Origin: Bolinopsis microptera
Lineage: Eukaryota; Ctenophora; Tentaculata; Lobata; Bolinopsidae
Direction: 5' to 3'
NCBI RefSeq assembly: GCF_026151205.1
Contig: NC_087072.1
Coordinates: 3,367,375-3,431,374, forward strand
DNA: 64,000 nucleotides
Positions 54,445-64,000 of the stretch are shown one piece after another. The translations under genes were made by a program, and so were the position numbers. A model generated the notes under the pieces. The model was not told the DNA's origin and did no database searches. It worked only from the letters and a program-made list of their open reading frames with translations. Within the stretch, counting starts at the first letter, position 1. Each line of letters starts with the position of its first letter.

Positions 54445-57400
54445 ATGCATAATGACGGTTACTTACCAAATTTTAAGAATGGCTTACCATGGCGTAGGAT
54501 GAGTACCAGATTCAGCTTAGCAGCATTCAAAGCAGCTAAGAAAAAAAGCAAAAACAGATCCAGACTTGGAGAGGGTGCCGACGCCGATAAGGTAAGCTTT
54601 CTTATCTTATGATTAATTTCATGTTAGGATTACTGACATATCTATAGGATTAATGGCATATCTATAGGATTACTGGCATATCTATAGGATTAATGGCATA
54701 TCTATAGGATTAATGGCATATCTATAGGATTAATGGCATATCTATAGGATTACTGGCATATCTATAGGATTACTGGCATATCTATAGGATTACTGGCATA
54801 TCTATAGGATTACTGGCATATCTATAGGATTACTGGCACATCTATAGGATTACTGGCATATCTATACTCTATAGGATTACTGGCATATCGATATGCACTG
54901 GAACATTATTAAGAGGTCACCAGAATTTTGATGGCCGCTCACCAAGGATCAACCAAAAATCACTTGTTGTGAAACTTTAAAGTTGTTTAAAGGACAAAAA
55001 AGGGGTCTTTTTTTCTACGTATGGGGCTGTGGTCAAAATGAGTATTATAGGATAGAGTGAATGATAGACCATTGAAGCCCTGTGCATACCCCTGTAAAAC
55101 ATTTAAATGTGGAATGTAAAAGTTAAACTTTTAGTTGTTTCCACATTACCGATAGTCCTTGGGATTGACAAGGGGTCACCAGTAGTTGTAGGAAAGTTTG
55201 CCAGGGTGTTACGTGGAGTAAGAGTGAGGACAGCAAAGGAGGTTACCAAGAAGAACCCAGGAGGTGATCAATAGATATTTGGTAGGTGGAGGTTGAGGTT
55301 ATTAGAATGTTGCCTGAAGGTTACGTTAAGTTAAAAAAAGGTGGACAGGGGTTGCCAGGGGTTTCCAGGGGTTGCCAGGGGTTTCCAGGGGTTTCCAGGC
55401 GTTGCCAGGGGTTTCCAGGGGTTTCCAGGGGTTTCCAGGGGTTTCCAGGCGTTGCCAGGGGTTTCCAGGGGTTTCCAGGGGTTTCCAGGCGTTGCCAGGG
55501 GTTTCCAGGGGTTTCCAGGGGTTGCCAGGGGTTTCCAGGGGTTTCCAGGGGTTGCCAGGGGTTTCCAGGGGTTTCCAGGCGTTGCCAGGTGTTGCCAGGG
55601 ATTATTTGAGGTCCAGGGAGTTACCAGGTCACCTAGGACGTTAATGGGGGTGTTAGTATTACCAGTAAGTTACCAGTAAGTTACCAGTAAGTTACCAGTA
55701 AGTTACCAGTAAGTTACCAGTAAGTTACCAGTAAGTTACCAGTAAGTTACCAGTAAGTTACCAGTAAGTTACCAGTAAGTTACCAGTAAGTTACCAGTAA
55801 GTTACCAGTAAGTTACCAGTAAGTTACCAGTAAGTTACCAGTAAGTTACCAGTAAGTTACCAGTAAGTTACCAGTAAGTTACCAGTAAGTTACCAGTAAG
55901 TTACCAGTAAGTTACCAGTAAGTTACCAGTAAGTTACCAGTAAGTTACCAGTAAGTTACCAGTAAGTTACCAGTAAGTTACCAGTAAGTTACCAGTAAGT
56001 TACCAGTAAGTTACCAGTAAGTTACCAGTAAGTTACCAGTAAGTTACCAGTAAGTTACCAGTAAGTTACCAGTAAGTTACCAGTAAGTTACCAGTAAGTT
56101 ACCAGTAAGTTACCAGTAAGTTACCAGTAAGTTACCAGTAAGTTACCAGTAAGTTACCAGTAAGTTACCAGTAAGTTACCAGTAAGTTACCAGTAAGTTA
56201 CCAGTAAGTTACCAGTAAGTTACCAGTAAGTTACCAGTAAGTTACCAGGATAAAAGTACTAAGGGATTACTAAAGGTTACCAGGTCGTTGTAAGAATAGT
56301 TATCTCAACTCTCGTTTACCTTCTAACGATTATACCAGGATAATGAGGATATGGCTGATGCTGGTGCTACAGGATCATCAGGATGGAAGGTCTTTAACCG
56401 TGTATTCTTGAAATGAGTTAATTTGCTGTTATGGTGGCGGGGTGGCGCAGGTTTTGTTTTGCCACGTGATGGAAATTGGATTTGTGCAACAATCGAAATT
56501 TTCAAACTGCTGTCACGTGACAAAACAGACTTGTCCCCAGTCCCCAAATTCATCCTCCTCAATCTTCAACCTTTATTATCTCAATCACATGTCCAATCAT
56601 AGCATGTCGTTGTTTGTTCAAATGATTTCAATTGGTCGACGCGGACGATTTCTTTGTTTACTTCTCAGTTCTCTCTTTCGACAAATAAATACATCATCTC
56701 GGGATAATGACGGGCTTTTTTGTTGTTTCAAGATATTTCTGATCCACAAATACGTCATGATTATTGGTATCTGATTTTTAAAAACGTGACATTATTCGTA
56801 AATATTACGTTGAGAAATAAATCCGTATAAATTCTGCCGAGTCAAAAATACTTGATGACATTGTTGCCCGAACCAAGGAAACAGTAAATATTCCACTTTC
56901 CAGTTTACGAAGACCTAGTTCACCGTTCAGTTTTTAAAGGTAAAAGAATGTGTATAGTATAACAAATCAACAGAAAACTGTTGGACATTTTGATGGCTGG
57001 AATTTTTGACAATTCATTGTTTTACGTGGCAGTCATTTAGCAGGTAGCTTGCCTATTTTTAGAAACCAATATGGATGGTTAATCTGAAATACCTGGCTGT
57101 AAAGAGCTTCACCTTATTAGTGCAATTAGCAATTAGTGCGACTGAATTAGTCAATCAGAAGCTCCCAAGCAAATGAAGTATTCATAAGTAAATTTTTCAA
57201 TCCACCTGCCACCAGACAACTTGGAGTCATTAAGTCTAAGGTGAGTTAAACTCACCACAGTATATGAAATATGTTTATACCTGTGTCCTGTACTACAACC
57301 TTGTTTAAAGATACGTTTGTTGACAGTAACTATGGTGATGTGCTGTGGACAACACTAGTGCAAGTGTGTCAAGCTTTAGCCTGCCTGCGTGACAACGCAT

Positions 57401-60400
57401 TTTAGATACCTGCCATGTAATTCTTGTAGAGACTGGAAAGTTCTTGATTGTTACGTAGGTTACCCCAATAAGATATGACAATAGCTTCTAAAATTCTAAC
57501 GAATGTTTCGGCAAACCTGAATTGTGCGATTATCCATAATATATTGAGTAATTAGTATTACTGTACATTAGGTAGGTCGGTAAAATCATGGAGCTTTACA
57601 ATCCAAAAGCGATTCTGAATTCCAGGAGAGTTCAACTTAATTTAATACTGCAGTCAGTGTAGTTAGTGCATTTAGTAAAACTGTGATTCCTCTCTCAAAT
57701 GTATAGATATGAGTATATATTTTTTATTTGTAACAACATTAAAATCTACGGTATCTATAATTACTTTGATTAGTGTGGTTACGAATAAAGGATTTTTATG
57801 TTGCCTCTATAATAGGTATTTTAATTCAAATTTTGTCAAATCACTAACAGTCAGCCGATCTGACATGATCAACTACCCTCCTGCGTGATACCGACAACTT
57901 ATTTTAGATACCTGCCATGTAATTCTTGTAGATACTGGAAAGTTCTAGATTAACACGTAAGTAACCCTAGTAAAATATGACGATAATGCAATTGTATTGT
58001 ATCCAGTATCAGATACAATCGTGGGTTAGTCAGTAGGTGGTCCCTGCGCCTATTCCGCAGCACGACATAGTAGAACAAAACATAGGCATGCAACCTGCGA
58101 TCCGGGGGTGATCGCAGCCCTTACGGATATGACGATAACTTCTAACAAATGCTTCGGAAAACCAGCATTATGTCATTATTCGTTATTTAGCGAGGGAATA
58201 CCTAGTCAGAATTCCAGGAGAGTTAGACCACTTCAACTTAATTTAATACAGTTAGTGTAGTTAGTCAATCAGTAAAACTGTGATCTTTCTCAGATGTAAG
58301 GTTATGAGAATTTATTTTTAATTTGTAACAATATTAAAATCTACGGTATCTGTAATTACTTTGATTAGTGTGGTTACGAATAAAGGATTTTTATGTTGCC
58401 TTTATATTTTAATTTACACATTTTATCAAATCACTAACAGTCAGCCGATCTGACATGATTAACTAGTAACTATCTTCCTTGTGTTCGGTGGTTAAGAAAT
58501 ATTCATATTATGTATGAGCGGGATTTAAATACCCCGTTTCATTCGTTTTATATGAACAGCGTTTCTTTCTTACCCAATGAACATTTAACACAATATCATA
58601 ATCTAAATATCATGATCCAAATTGACAGCCATTATTTTAGGCACTCGCTGCGGCTAATAACGATGACTTTATAACGATTGCCAGACACCGCCTCCTTCGC
58701 AGAAGAAGCATTAAGATTGAAGTGGCTCCTGAACAAGGTTGGTGGTAGTTACCTTGGTAACAGTAGTAGTTACCTTGGTAACAGTAGTAGTTACCTTGGT
58801 AACAGTAGTAGTTACCTTGGTAACAGTAGTAGTTACTGCATTAAGATTGAAGTGGCTCCTGAACAAGGTTGGTGGTTAAAATTCTCCGAAATGCCCTGTT
58901 TGCTTTCCCATGGCTTTAACAAGTCTTCCCCAATTATACGGTTATCAAGATTCATCATGAAAACTTAGCATATCGATATTATGGTTTTCTAATAAAAGTT
59001 TCTGTGATTTGATGAAGGTTTGTTAAATTTATGACCTTGCATAACTAACTTTGCGTTCAGGAAAGTCAATCTTAGAATTGGCAAGAGAAAAGCTTGAGCA
59101 TGTGGAAGTAAAAACAGCCGAAGAGATCGAGCGGGAGAGGAGGGAGAAAGAACGAGATGCCGAGATATTGAGGAGGAAACTGGAGCTGGAGGAATTGGAA
59201 AAACAAAGAATAAAACTAGAAGAAATGGATAGAATAAGAAGAGAGGAGGAGGAGCGACTGAGACTCATCAGGTACATTATATCTGCCAATTAATATGTTT
59301 TATCAGCTAATTTTGTTTGCAATTACCTGCCATCTCTCGTATTATATAATACCTCAGTGGTAGTCAACTACTTTACGGTTAGTCGTAGCTACTTGACGGT
59401 TAGTGGGGCTCCACGATCCCTAGGTTGACGCCATATCACTCTACCTGTAACCCAGCGATCATATCGGAACATCTTTCTAATCAGTACTTGTATTCCTGTA
59501 GCACTAGATAGCAGTTTACCACAGACCACCTCCAGCTGACCCTGTTTACACAGGAAAGGGGGACAAAAAACTTAAATTGATGAGTGGACATAAACTGTTT
59601 AACTGCATCTGGTGTTACAGTTAGCAGGCTTGCCGGCAAAGTGAGCCGCAAGGTAAAACCTTGTGTTGAAGTTGAACAAATAATAGCCAAGAGATAGCCA
59701 CACTGATATACATAGTACCATAACTTTATCAGTAGATATCTCATATCAGGCCAACTCTCTTATCAGTACATGTCAACATAATAAATTTGTCAAATCATTA
59801 ACATCATCAAAACATACACCTTTCATTTCATTTCATATAAACGCCACAGAGATTTTACAATATTCATTATCCAAGCGAAATAGCTGTATGTTGATCGACT
59901 TGTGATGAAATTTAGTACTCTATAACTCTATAAGTCATTTTACGACTTTAAGGGAAGAAGAGGAAAGGTTGAGAAAAGAGGAGGAGGAAAGACTCCGAGT
60001 CGATCAGGTACAGGGACAGTCTTATCAGATCATCTGTCGATTCATCTTTATCACCAGTACATCTTTTTCTGTACTAACAAGCTATTGTACAATGATTACA
60101 ATGATTACAATGATTACAAGGCCAAGAGTTACAATGATAACAATGATTACAAAGATTACAATGATTACAATGATTACAAAGATTACAATGATTACAATGA
60201 TTACAAGGCCAAGAGTTAAAATGATAACAATGATTACAAAGATTACAATGATTACAAAGATTACAATGATTACAACGGAATTATGATTATACAATGTTAT
60301 AATGATTACAAGGCCAAGAGTTACAATGATTACAAGCATAGCAATTAAATAATATGATTGATTACAATGATTACAAAGGTTATAATGATCACGATATTTA

Positions 60401-63400
60401 CAATGATTATAATAAACTTGTCTCAAGACAGAGATAACTGTGTAGTCGGGGCAAAATTGTTGCATCAATGTTAATAAATATTAGTATTCATATCAGTTGA
60501 GTTAATTCAGTCAAGTTAATTCACAAAATGTCAATGAAGAGATACTACGAATACGTGTCTATAACGAAAGTTATGTAAAACATAACTAGATAACTTAAGC
60601 TATACATGCTAACTAACGGTAATAATAGAAGTAACCCAGATACACGAAAAAATTCCACCTAGGCGTAAAAACTAAGTTCGTATTATGAGGGCTAGTTTGT
60701 AGGTGACATATTAGCATTTTGATAGTTGCAGGAGCTAGGCTCATTTGAATTCTGGTGAAGATTGTAGTGTTAGATGGTGGTTTTCTTTTTGGGTATGATA
60801 CATCAGTGATAGTTAACTTAGCTGACGACGATCCTTATGTTAACAACATTTTACTCTACCTATTGAGCTAACACCGGTACCTTTCTAATATGAGTACATT
60901 TGTCAGTTCATCTTTATCACCAAAGTATATACTTCTCTAATCGAGTAATTATTGATTTTTGATGAAATAAAGTACACTATAAGTTATCTCACGACTTTAA
61001 GGGAAGAAGAGGAAAGGTTGAGAAAAGAGGAGGAGGAAAGACTTAGACTGATCAGGTACAGGGACAGTCTTATCAGATCATCTGTCGATTCGTCTTTATC
61101 ATCAGTATATCTTTTTCTGCAACCTACTGGCTCTCGTATGATACATTGGTGATGTCTTAGTTGTTTGGAAAAATACATCAGTTTTAAAATGTATAAAAGC
61201 GACATCGTTGGCGGTAAACTTGAAAGCTGACGGTAATTGTCGATTCGTCTTTATCATCAGTACATCTTTTTTTGTACCTAAAGGCTCTCGTATGATGACA
61301 CATCGGTGATAGTTTATGTTTTTTTTTGGGGAAAAATAATACATATGTTGATTGTGAAACGGGACTTGGCCTTGAATACACTATCCCTAGGCTAACTTGA
61401 AAAGTTAACGCCCTATTGCTATACCAACTGATCTACAACCGGAACATATTTCTTATCGGGCCAACTTTCTTATCTTATCTGTCTTCTTTTCGTATATTAT
61501 TTGGGATGATCTAAACGTCACAAACCTTCTACAATATCCACGCAAAATGGTCATTTTAATTGACTTGTGATGAAATTAAAAAATCTCACGACTTTAAGGG
61601 AAGAAGAGGAAAGGTTGAAAAGAGAAGAAGAGGAACGCATCAGGTATTGGAAAAGTCTTATCAGAGTACATTCCTCAATTTATATTTATCATCACGATCG
61701 GTAAATCTTTTACTGCAACCTGCCTGCTCTCGTTCGATGATTACAACGAGCACAATGATTACAATTATTAAAATGACTGCAATGAATAAAATATCGCAAT
61801 GATCACAATGATCACAATGATCACAATGATCACAATGATCACAATGATCACAATGATCACAATGATCACAATGATCACAATGATCACAATGATCACAATG
61901 ATTACAATGATTACAATGATTGCAATGAATTTTACGGCTGATAGCTCTTTAACAGCCGGTCAGTATCGAATCTATTTGCCGAATTTGACTCGAGACAGAG
62001 CAGACAGTGTCGTCGGAGCAAAATGGATACATTAAAGCTAGGAATTTTTTAAAATGACATTAAGTAGTAATACTCTATAAGTTATCTCATGACTTTAAGG
62101 GAAGAAGAGGAAAGGTTGAGATTAGAGGAGGAGGAAAGACTCAGACTCATCAGGTACAGGGACAGTCTTTTCAGATCATCTGTACAGATTCATCTTTATC
62201 ATCTGTACATCTTTCTCTGTATCTTGCTGGCTCTCGTACGATACATTAATATGGCGATGTTTTTGTTCTTTGGGAAAATACATCGGTGATGTTTTTTGAT
62301 TTTTGGGGAAAATAAAAGCGACATCGTTGGCGGTAAACTTGAAAGCTGACGATGATTGCCTGATTGGGGGTTGAACTTACGATTCCTAGGTTAACGACCT
62401 ATTACTCTACTTACTGTGCTACCGCTGGTTCATCTTTCTTATCAGTACATTTATATCTTATTAGTACATATTTCCTCGGTTCTTCTTATTATTAGTAAAT
62501 GTCTCGGTTCATGGTTATTATATTAATCACAACGTTGCAGAGATTCTACAATTATCCACAAAAAATGACTAATATATTATTGATTTTTAATGAAATGAAG
62601 TACTCTATAAGTTATCTCATGACTTTAAGGGAAGAAGAGGAAAGGTTGAGATTAGAGGAGGAGGAAAGATTAAAACGCATCAGGTACAGGGACAGTCTTA
62701 TCAGATCATTTGCGGATTCGTCTTTACCAACGATTTGTCTTTATCATCACTATATCTGTTTCTGCAACCTACTGGCTCTCGTATGATACATTGGTGATGT
62801 CTTTGTTCTTTGAGAAAAAAACATCGGTTTTTAAAAGTTTTAGGGGAAAATAAAAGTGACATCGTTGGCGGTAAACTTGAAAGCTGACGGTGATCGCCTG
62901 ATTGGGGGTTGGACTTACGATTCCTAGGTTAACGACCTATTACTCTACTTACTGTGCCACCGCTGGTTCATATTTCTTATCAGCAAATCTTTCTCTTTTA
63001 TTTGGTTCATCTTTTTTTAGTACAATTTTTATTAGTAAATGTGTCGGTTCATAGTTATTATATTAATCACAAGGTAGCAGAGCTTCTACAATTATCCACG
63101 AAAAATGACTAATATATTGTTGATTTTTGATGGTATGAAGTACTGTATAAGTTATATCACGACTTCAAGGGAAGAAGAAGAAAGGTTGAGATTACTATTA
63201 GAGAATGAGGAATAAATAGTAGTGACAACCATTGGTCGTTAACTTGAAGATCTGACGGTGATTGGGGCCCCAGAACATCTAATTATCATCAAAACATACA
63301 CCTTTCTTATCAAATCAGAACTTCAGTGTACTTTCATTTATCTAGTATTGTTCGCAATGATCTTAACGCGACAAAACCTCCAAAACTACAAACTCAAAGC

Positions 63401-63907
63401 CTCCAAAACTACAAATCCCAAAACTGCCCACACATTAATGGCTGTCTTATGATTAACTTGTGATTTCTCCTTTAATCATTTCATTATTTCCAGGGAAGAA
63501 GAGGAAAGGTTGGCACGAGAACAGGAGGAGCGAGAAAGAATAGCAAACGAAGCAGCAGAGAAAAGGGCCGAGCTGGAGAGAAGGAGGGCGGAGGCAGAGG
63601 AGAACGCCAAAAGAGAGCGACGAGAAGACTACGAGAGGAAACTAGCTGCTGTTATGAACGCAACCTGCCAGAAAGAGAGGGTAACAAACTCGTTATTGTT
63701 GAATAATACATGATTCTGACGTTGTACTAATAAGAATTACGAGTATTTTGAATTTCCTACAAATTTTCAATTGTTAATTGCTCATAAAATTATCTTTATT
63801 CATAGGAGACTGCCTTAAAAGAAGTGGGGAAACTTACATTTTTGGACTTCAACTCTCAAGAGGAGTGGGAAACTCATCAAAGAGAAGTTGGGAAGTTGAA
63901 CATCCTG
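54445..63907 (+). CDS. charged coiled-coil protein, multi-exon, partial, with tandemly duplicated exons
   Basis: Exons: 54445-54591, 56339-56389, 58641-58737, 59061-59271, then the duplicated exon copies 61002-61055, 61599-61643, 62100-62153 and 62630-62683, then 63494-63680 and 63806-63907. Phases agree throughout and give 334 codons without a stop; the gene continues past the window. The ATG at 54445 follows an in-frame TGA. The N-terminus is basic ('KAAKKKSKNRSRL'), followed by 'ARHRLLRRRSIKIEVAPEQ' and a long single-helix or coiled-coil region rich in Glu, Arg and Leu. Each duplicated exon encodes a near-copy of 'REEEERLRLEEEERLRLI' (18 residues, five heptad-like turns). The last exon contains 'VGKLTFLDFNSQEEWETHQR'. 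Copies at 59953-60007 (55 nt, shifts the frame) and 63170-63215 (in-frame stop, no donor) must be skipped. Exon 2 has a weak donor (GTCTTT). Family not recognised; ciliary or cytoskeletal scaffold is a guess. Confidence 0.75.
54627..54887. repeat. 20-bp minisatellite, about 13 copies
   Basis: The unit TATCTATAGGATTACTGGCA (variant TTAATGGCA) begins about 35 bp after the exon 1 donor of the coiled-coil gene. Confidence 0.9.
55345..55605. repeat. 10-bp minisatellite GTTTCCAGGG / GTTGCCAGGG
   Basis: About 26 copies in intron 1 of the coiled-coil gene. Three overlapping plus-strand frames stay open through it; these are artefacts. Confidence 0.9.
55659..56248 (+). repeat. 11-bp minisatellite TTACCAGTAAG, about 53 perfect copies
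   Basis: An almost invariant array fills the end of intron 1. Each junction reads TTACCAGTAAGT, so every unit contains an acceptor-like TTACCAG overlapping a donor-like GTAAGT. The true exon 2 acceptor (TTATACCAG, 56338) lies 90 bp beyond. Confidence 0.95.
57384..58468. repeat. tandem duplication of about 500 bp in intron 2
   Basis: Copy 1 (about 57384-57884) and copy 2 (about 57885-58468) share TTTTAGATACCTGCCATGTA, ATTAAAATCTACGGTATC and CAGTCAGCCGATCTGACATG. Copy 2 is longer because of a 140-bp insertion. Non-coding. Confidence 0.85.
57987..58126. mobile_element. 140-bp SINE-like insertion with 12-bp target duplication
   Basis: The insertion is absent from duplication copy 1 and is flanked in copy 2 by the direct repeat ATATGACGATAA (57975-57986 and 58127-58138). 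It contains a hairpin (CTGCGATC...GATCGCAG near 58097-58118) and no coding capacity. The target-duplication length fits LINE-driven retrotransposition. Source RNA not identified. Confidence 0.75.
58748..58824. repeat. 21-bp repeat with four X-box-like palindromes
   Basis: GTTACCTTGGTAAC occurs at 58748-58761, 58769-58782, 58790-58803 and 58811-58824. Each has the two RFX half-sites GTTACC and GGTAAC with a 2-nt spacer. The array begins 10 bp after the exon 3 donor. A 40-bp copy of the exon 3 end including its donor (58708-58747) is repeated after it (58838-58877). Confidence 0.8.
59397..59467 (-). pseudogene. tRNA-like relic
   Basis: Read on the minus strand: a D-arm-like TACAGGTAGAGTG, an anticodon-arm-like GGCGTCAACC and a degraded T-arm (GGAGCCCCAC). 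It is the most diverged of five related relics in this gene. Confidence 0.4.
59953..60007 (+). pseudogene. frameshifted copy of the duplicated exon
   Basis: 55 nt instead of 54, one extra base near the 3' end (GACTCCGAGTCGATCAG). Acceptor and GTACAG donor are intact, but inclusion would shift the downstream frame, so it should be skipped or produce a truncated isoform. Confidence 0.75.
60085..60420. repeat. 9-bp minisatellite ACAATGATT
   Basis: About 30 imperfect copies with ACAAAGATT variants and ACAAGGCCAAGAGTT spacers follow the frameshifted exon copy. Frames open on both strands are artefacts of the 9-bp period. Confidence 0.9.
60821..60877 (-). pseudogene. tRNA-Asn(GTT)-like relic
   Basis: On the minus strand: GTTAGCTCAATAGGTAGAGT (D-arm and A-box), then an anticodon arm whose loop TTGTTAA has U33 and GTT at the anticodon. 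The T-arm is degraded. No CCA end or acceptor pairing. Confidence 0.5.
61361..61443 (-). pseudogene. tRNA-like relic
   Basis: On the minus strand: TAGATCAGTTGGTATAGC (A-box-like) followed by GGGCGTTAACTT (GTT in the loop) and a diverged T-arm region containing TATTCAAGGCC. Confidence 0.4.
61795..61925. repeat. 9-bp minisatellite ACAATGATC
   Basis: About 14 copies, nearly perfect, ending in ACAATGATT variants. Intronic; related in sequence to the array at 60085-60420. Confidence 0.9.
62360..62430 (-). pseudogene. tRNA-Asn(GTT)-like relic
   Basis: On the minus strand: GCGGTAGCACAGTAAGTAGAGT, anticodon loop TCGTTAA with GTT, and a good B-box AAGTTCAACCCCC. It is the best T-arm among the five relics. 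C33 replaces the universal U33. Confidence 0.5.
62898..62970 (-). pseudogene. tRNA-Asn(GTT)-like relic
   Basis: Nearly identical to 62360-62430, with GTCCAACCCCC as the T-loop. It moved with the exon as part of the duplicated unit. Confidence 0.5.
63170..63215 (+). pseudogene. dead copy of the duplicated exon
   Basis: The first 13 codons match the family, then the sequence reads into TAA (63213-63215) and the splice donor is absent. Confidence 0.8.
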
Positions 63908-64000
63908 GTGAGCAACTATTTTCTGTTTTTGTAACGTGGAATGTAATTGTCTACCATAATGCCACGGCCAGGGTGTAGTCGTTGAATTCTGACATTATTC

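Larger units (their letters stand above)
59900..63230 (+). repeat. tandemly duplicated exon-plus-intron block
   Basis: Six copies of an exon (starts 59953, 61002, 61599, 62100, 62630, 63170) are each preceded by a conserved intron end (AGTACTCTATAAGTTATCTC...GACTTTAAG). Most are followed by a conserved intron start (GTACAGGGACAGTCTTATCA). The last three steps are about 530 bp apart. The first part of the exon at 63494 is also homologous. Confidence 0.85.

Noticed and set aside
54479..54502. Short upstream ORF overlapping an ATG at 54499
   Set aside because: An earlier in-frame ATG at 54445 reads through this region, so 54499 is probably not the start.
55286..55679. Three overlapping collagen-like frames
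   Set aside because: Artefact of the 10-bp GTTTCCAGGG repeat, open in all three plus frames.
55659..56248. CRISPR-like regular repeats
   Set aside because: Head-to-tail minisatellite without spacers, in an animal intron.
60082..62035. Ile/Thr/Met repeat frames
   Set aside because: Translations of 9-bp minisatellites in introns.

Overview
This is a eukaryotic, almost certainly animal, genome window. Genes are split by GT-AG introns, one gene encodes a metazoan-style LDL-receptor class A membrane protein, and the transposons (Ty3/gypsy, non-LTR LINEs, hAT-, mariner- and foldback-type inverted-repeat elements) and dense minisatellites are typical of invertebrates. I cannot name the species; an early-branching or other marine invertebrate is a guess.

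Layout. (1) 0.4-14.5 kb, minus strand: a CFAP69 homologue (armadillo-type ciliary protein) rebuilt here from 12 short exons whose splice phases agree except at one missing exon; its 3' part runs off the left edge. An RFX X-box with three CCAAT boxes lies at about 14.65 kb. (2) 16.1-17.0 kb, plus: a type I membrane protein with two LDLa modules. (3) 18.7-25.7 kb: mobile DNA, including a 2.6 kb near-perfect palindrome with an 8-bp target duplication and a hAT-like MITE. (4) 24.7-25.0 kb, minus: two phase-matched 5' exons of an unrecognised gene. (5) 25.7-32.7 kb: a Ty3/gypsy element in which gag and pol share a frame and are separated by one UGA in the readthrough context UGA-CUA; the 3' part is badly decayed and the 3' end is present twice. 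(6) 31-42.7 kb: LINE fragments, a larger LINE ORF, a mariner-like element, foldback elements and a second hAT-like MITE. (7) 42.97-48.9 kb: a roughly 300-bp G-quadruplex-type repeat, then intronless DYNC2I1 (WDR60) and intronless CLHC1 genes. (8) 49.3-52.2 kb: a canonical X-box followed by a five-exon gene for a small basic protein. (9) 54.4 kb to the right edge: a coiled-coil gene with several intronic minisatellites, four X-box-like palindromes, and a block in which one 54-nt exon plus flanking intron (with a tRNA-Asn-like relic) has been duplicated repeatedly; the copies include one frameshifted and one dead exon.

Functional theme. CFAP69 and DYNC2I1 act in cilia. The small-protein gene and the coiled-coil gene carry RFX-type X-boxes. 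CLHC1 is poorly characterised. The window therefore looks like a neighbourhood enriched for ciliary genes, embedded in repeat-rich DNA. This grouping is inference. Exon structures come from reading splice signals and phases by eye, without transcript evidence.
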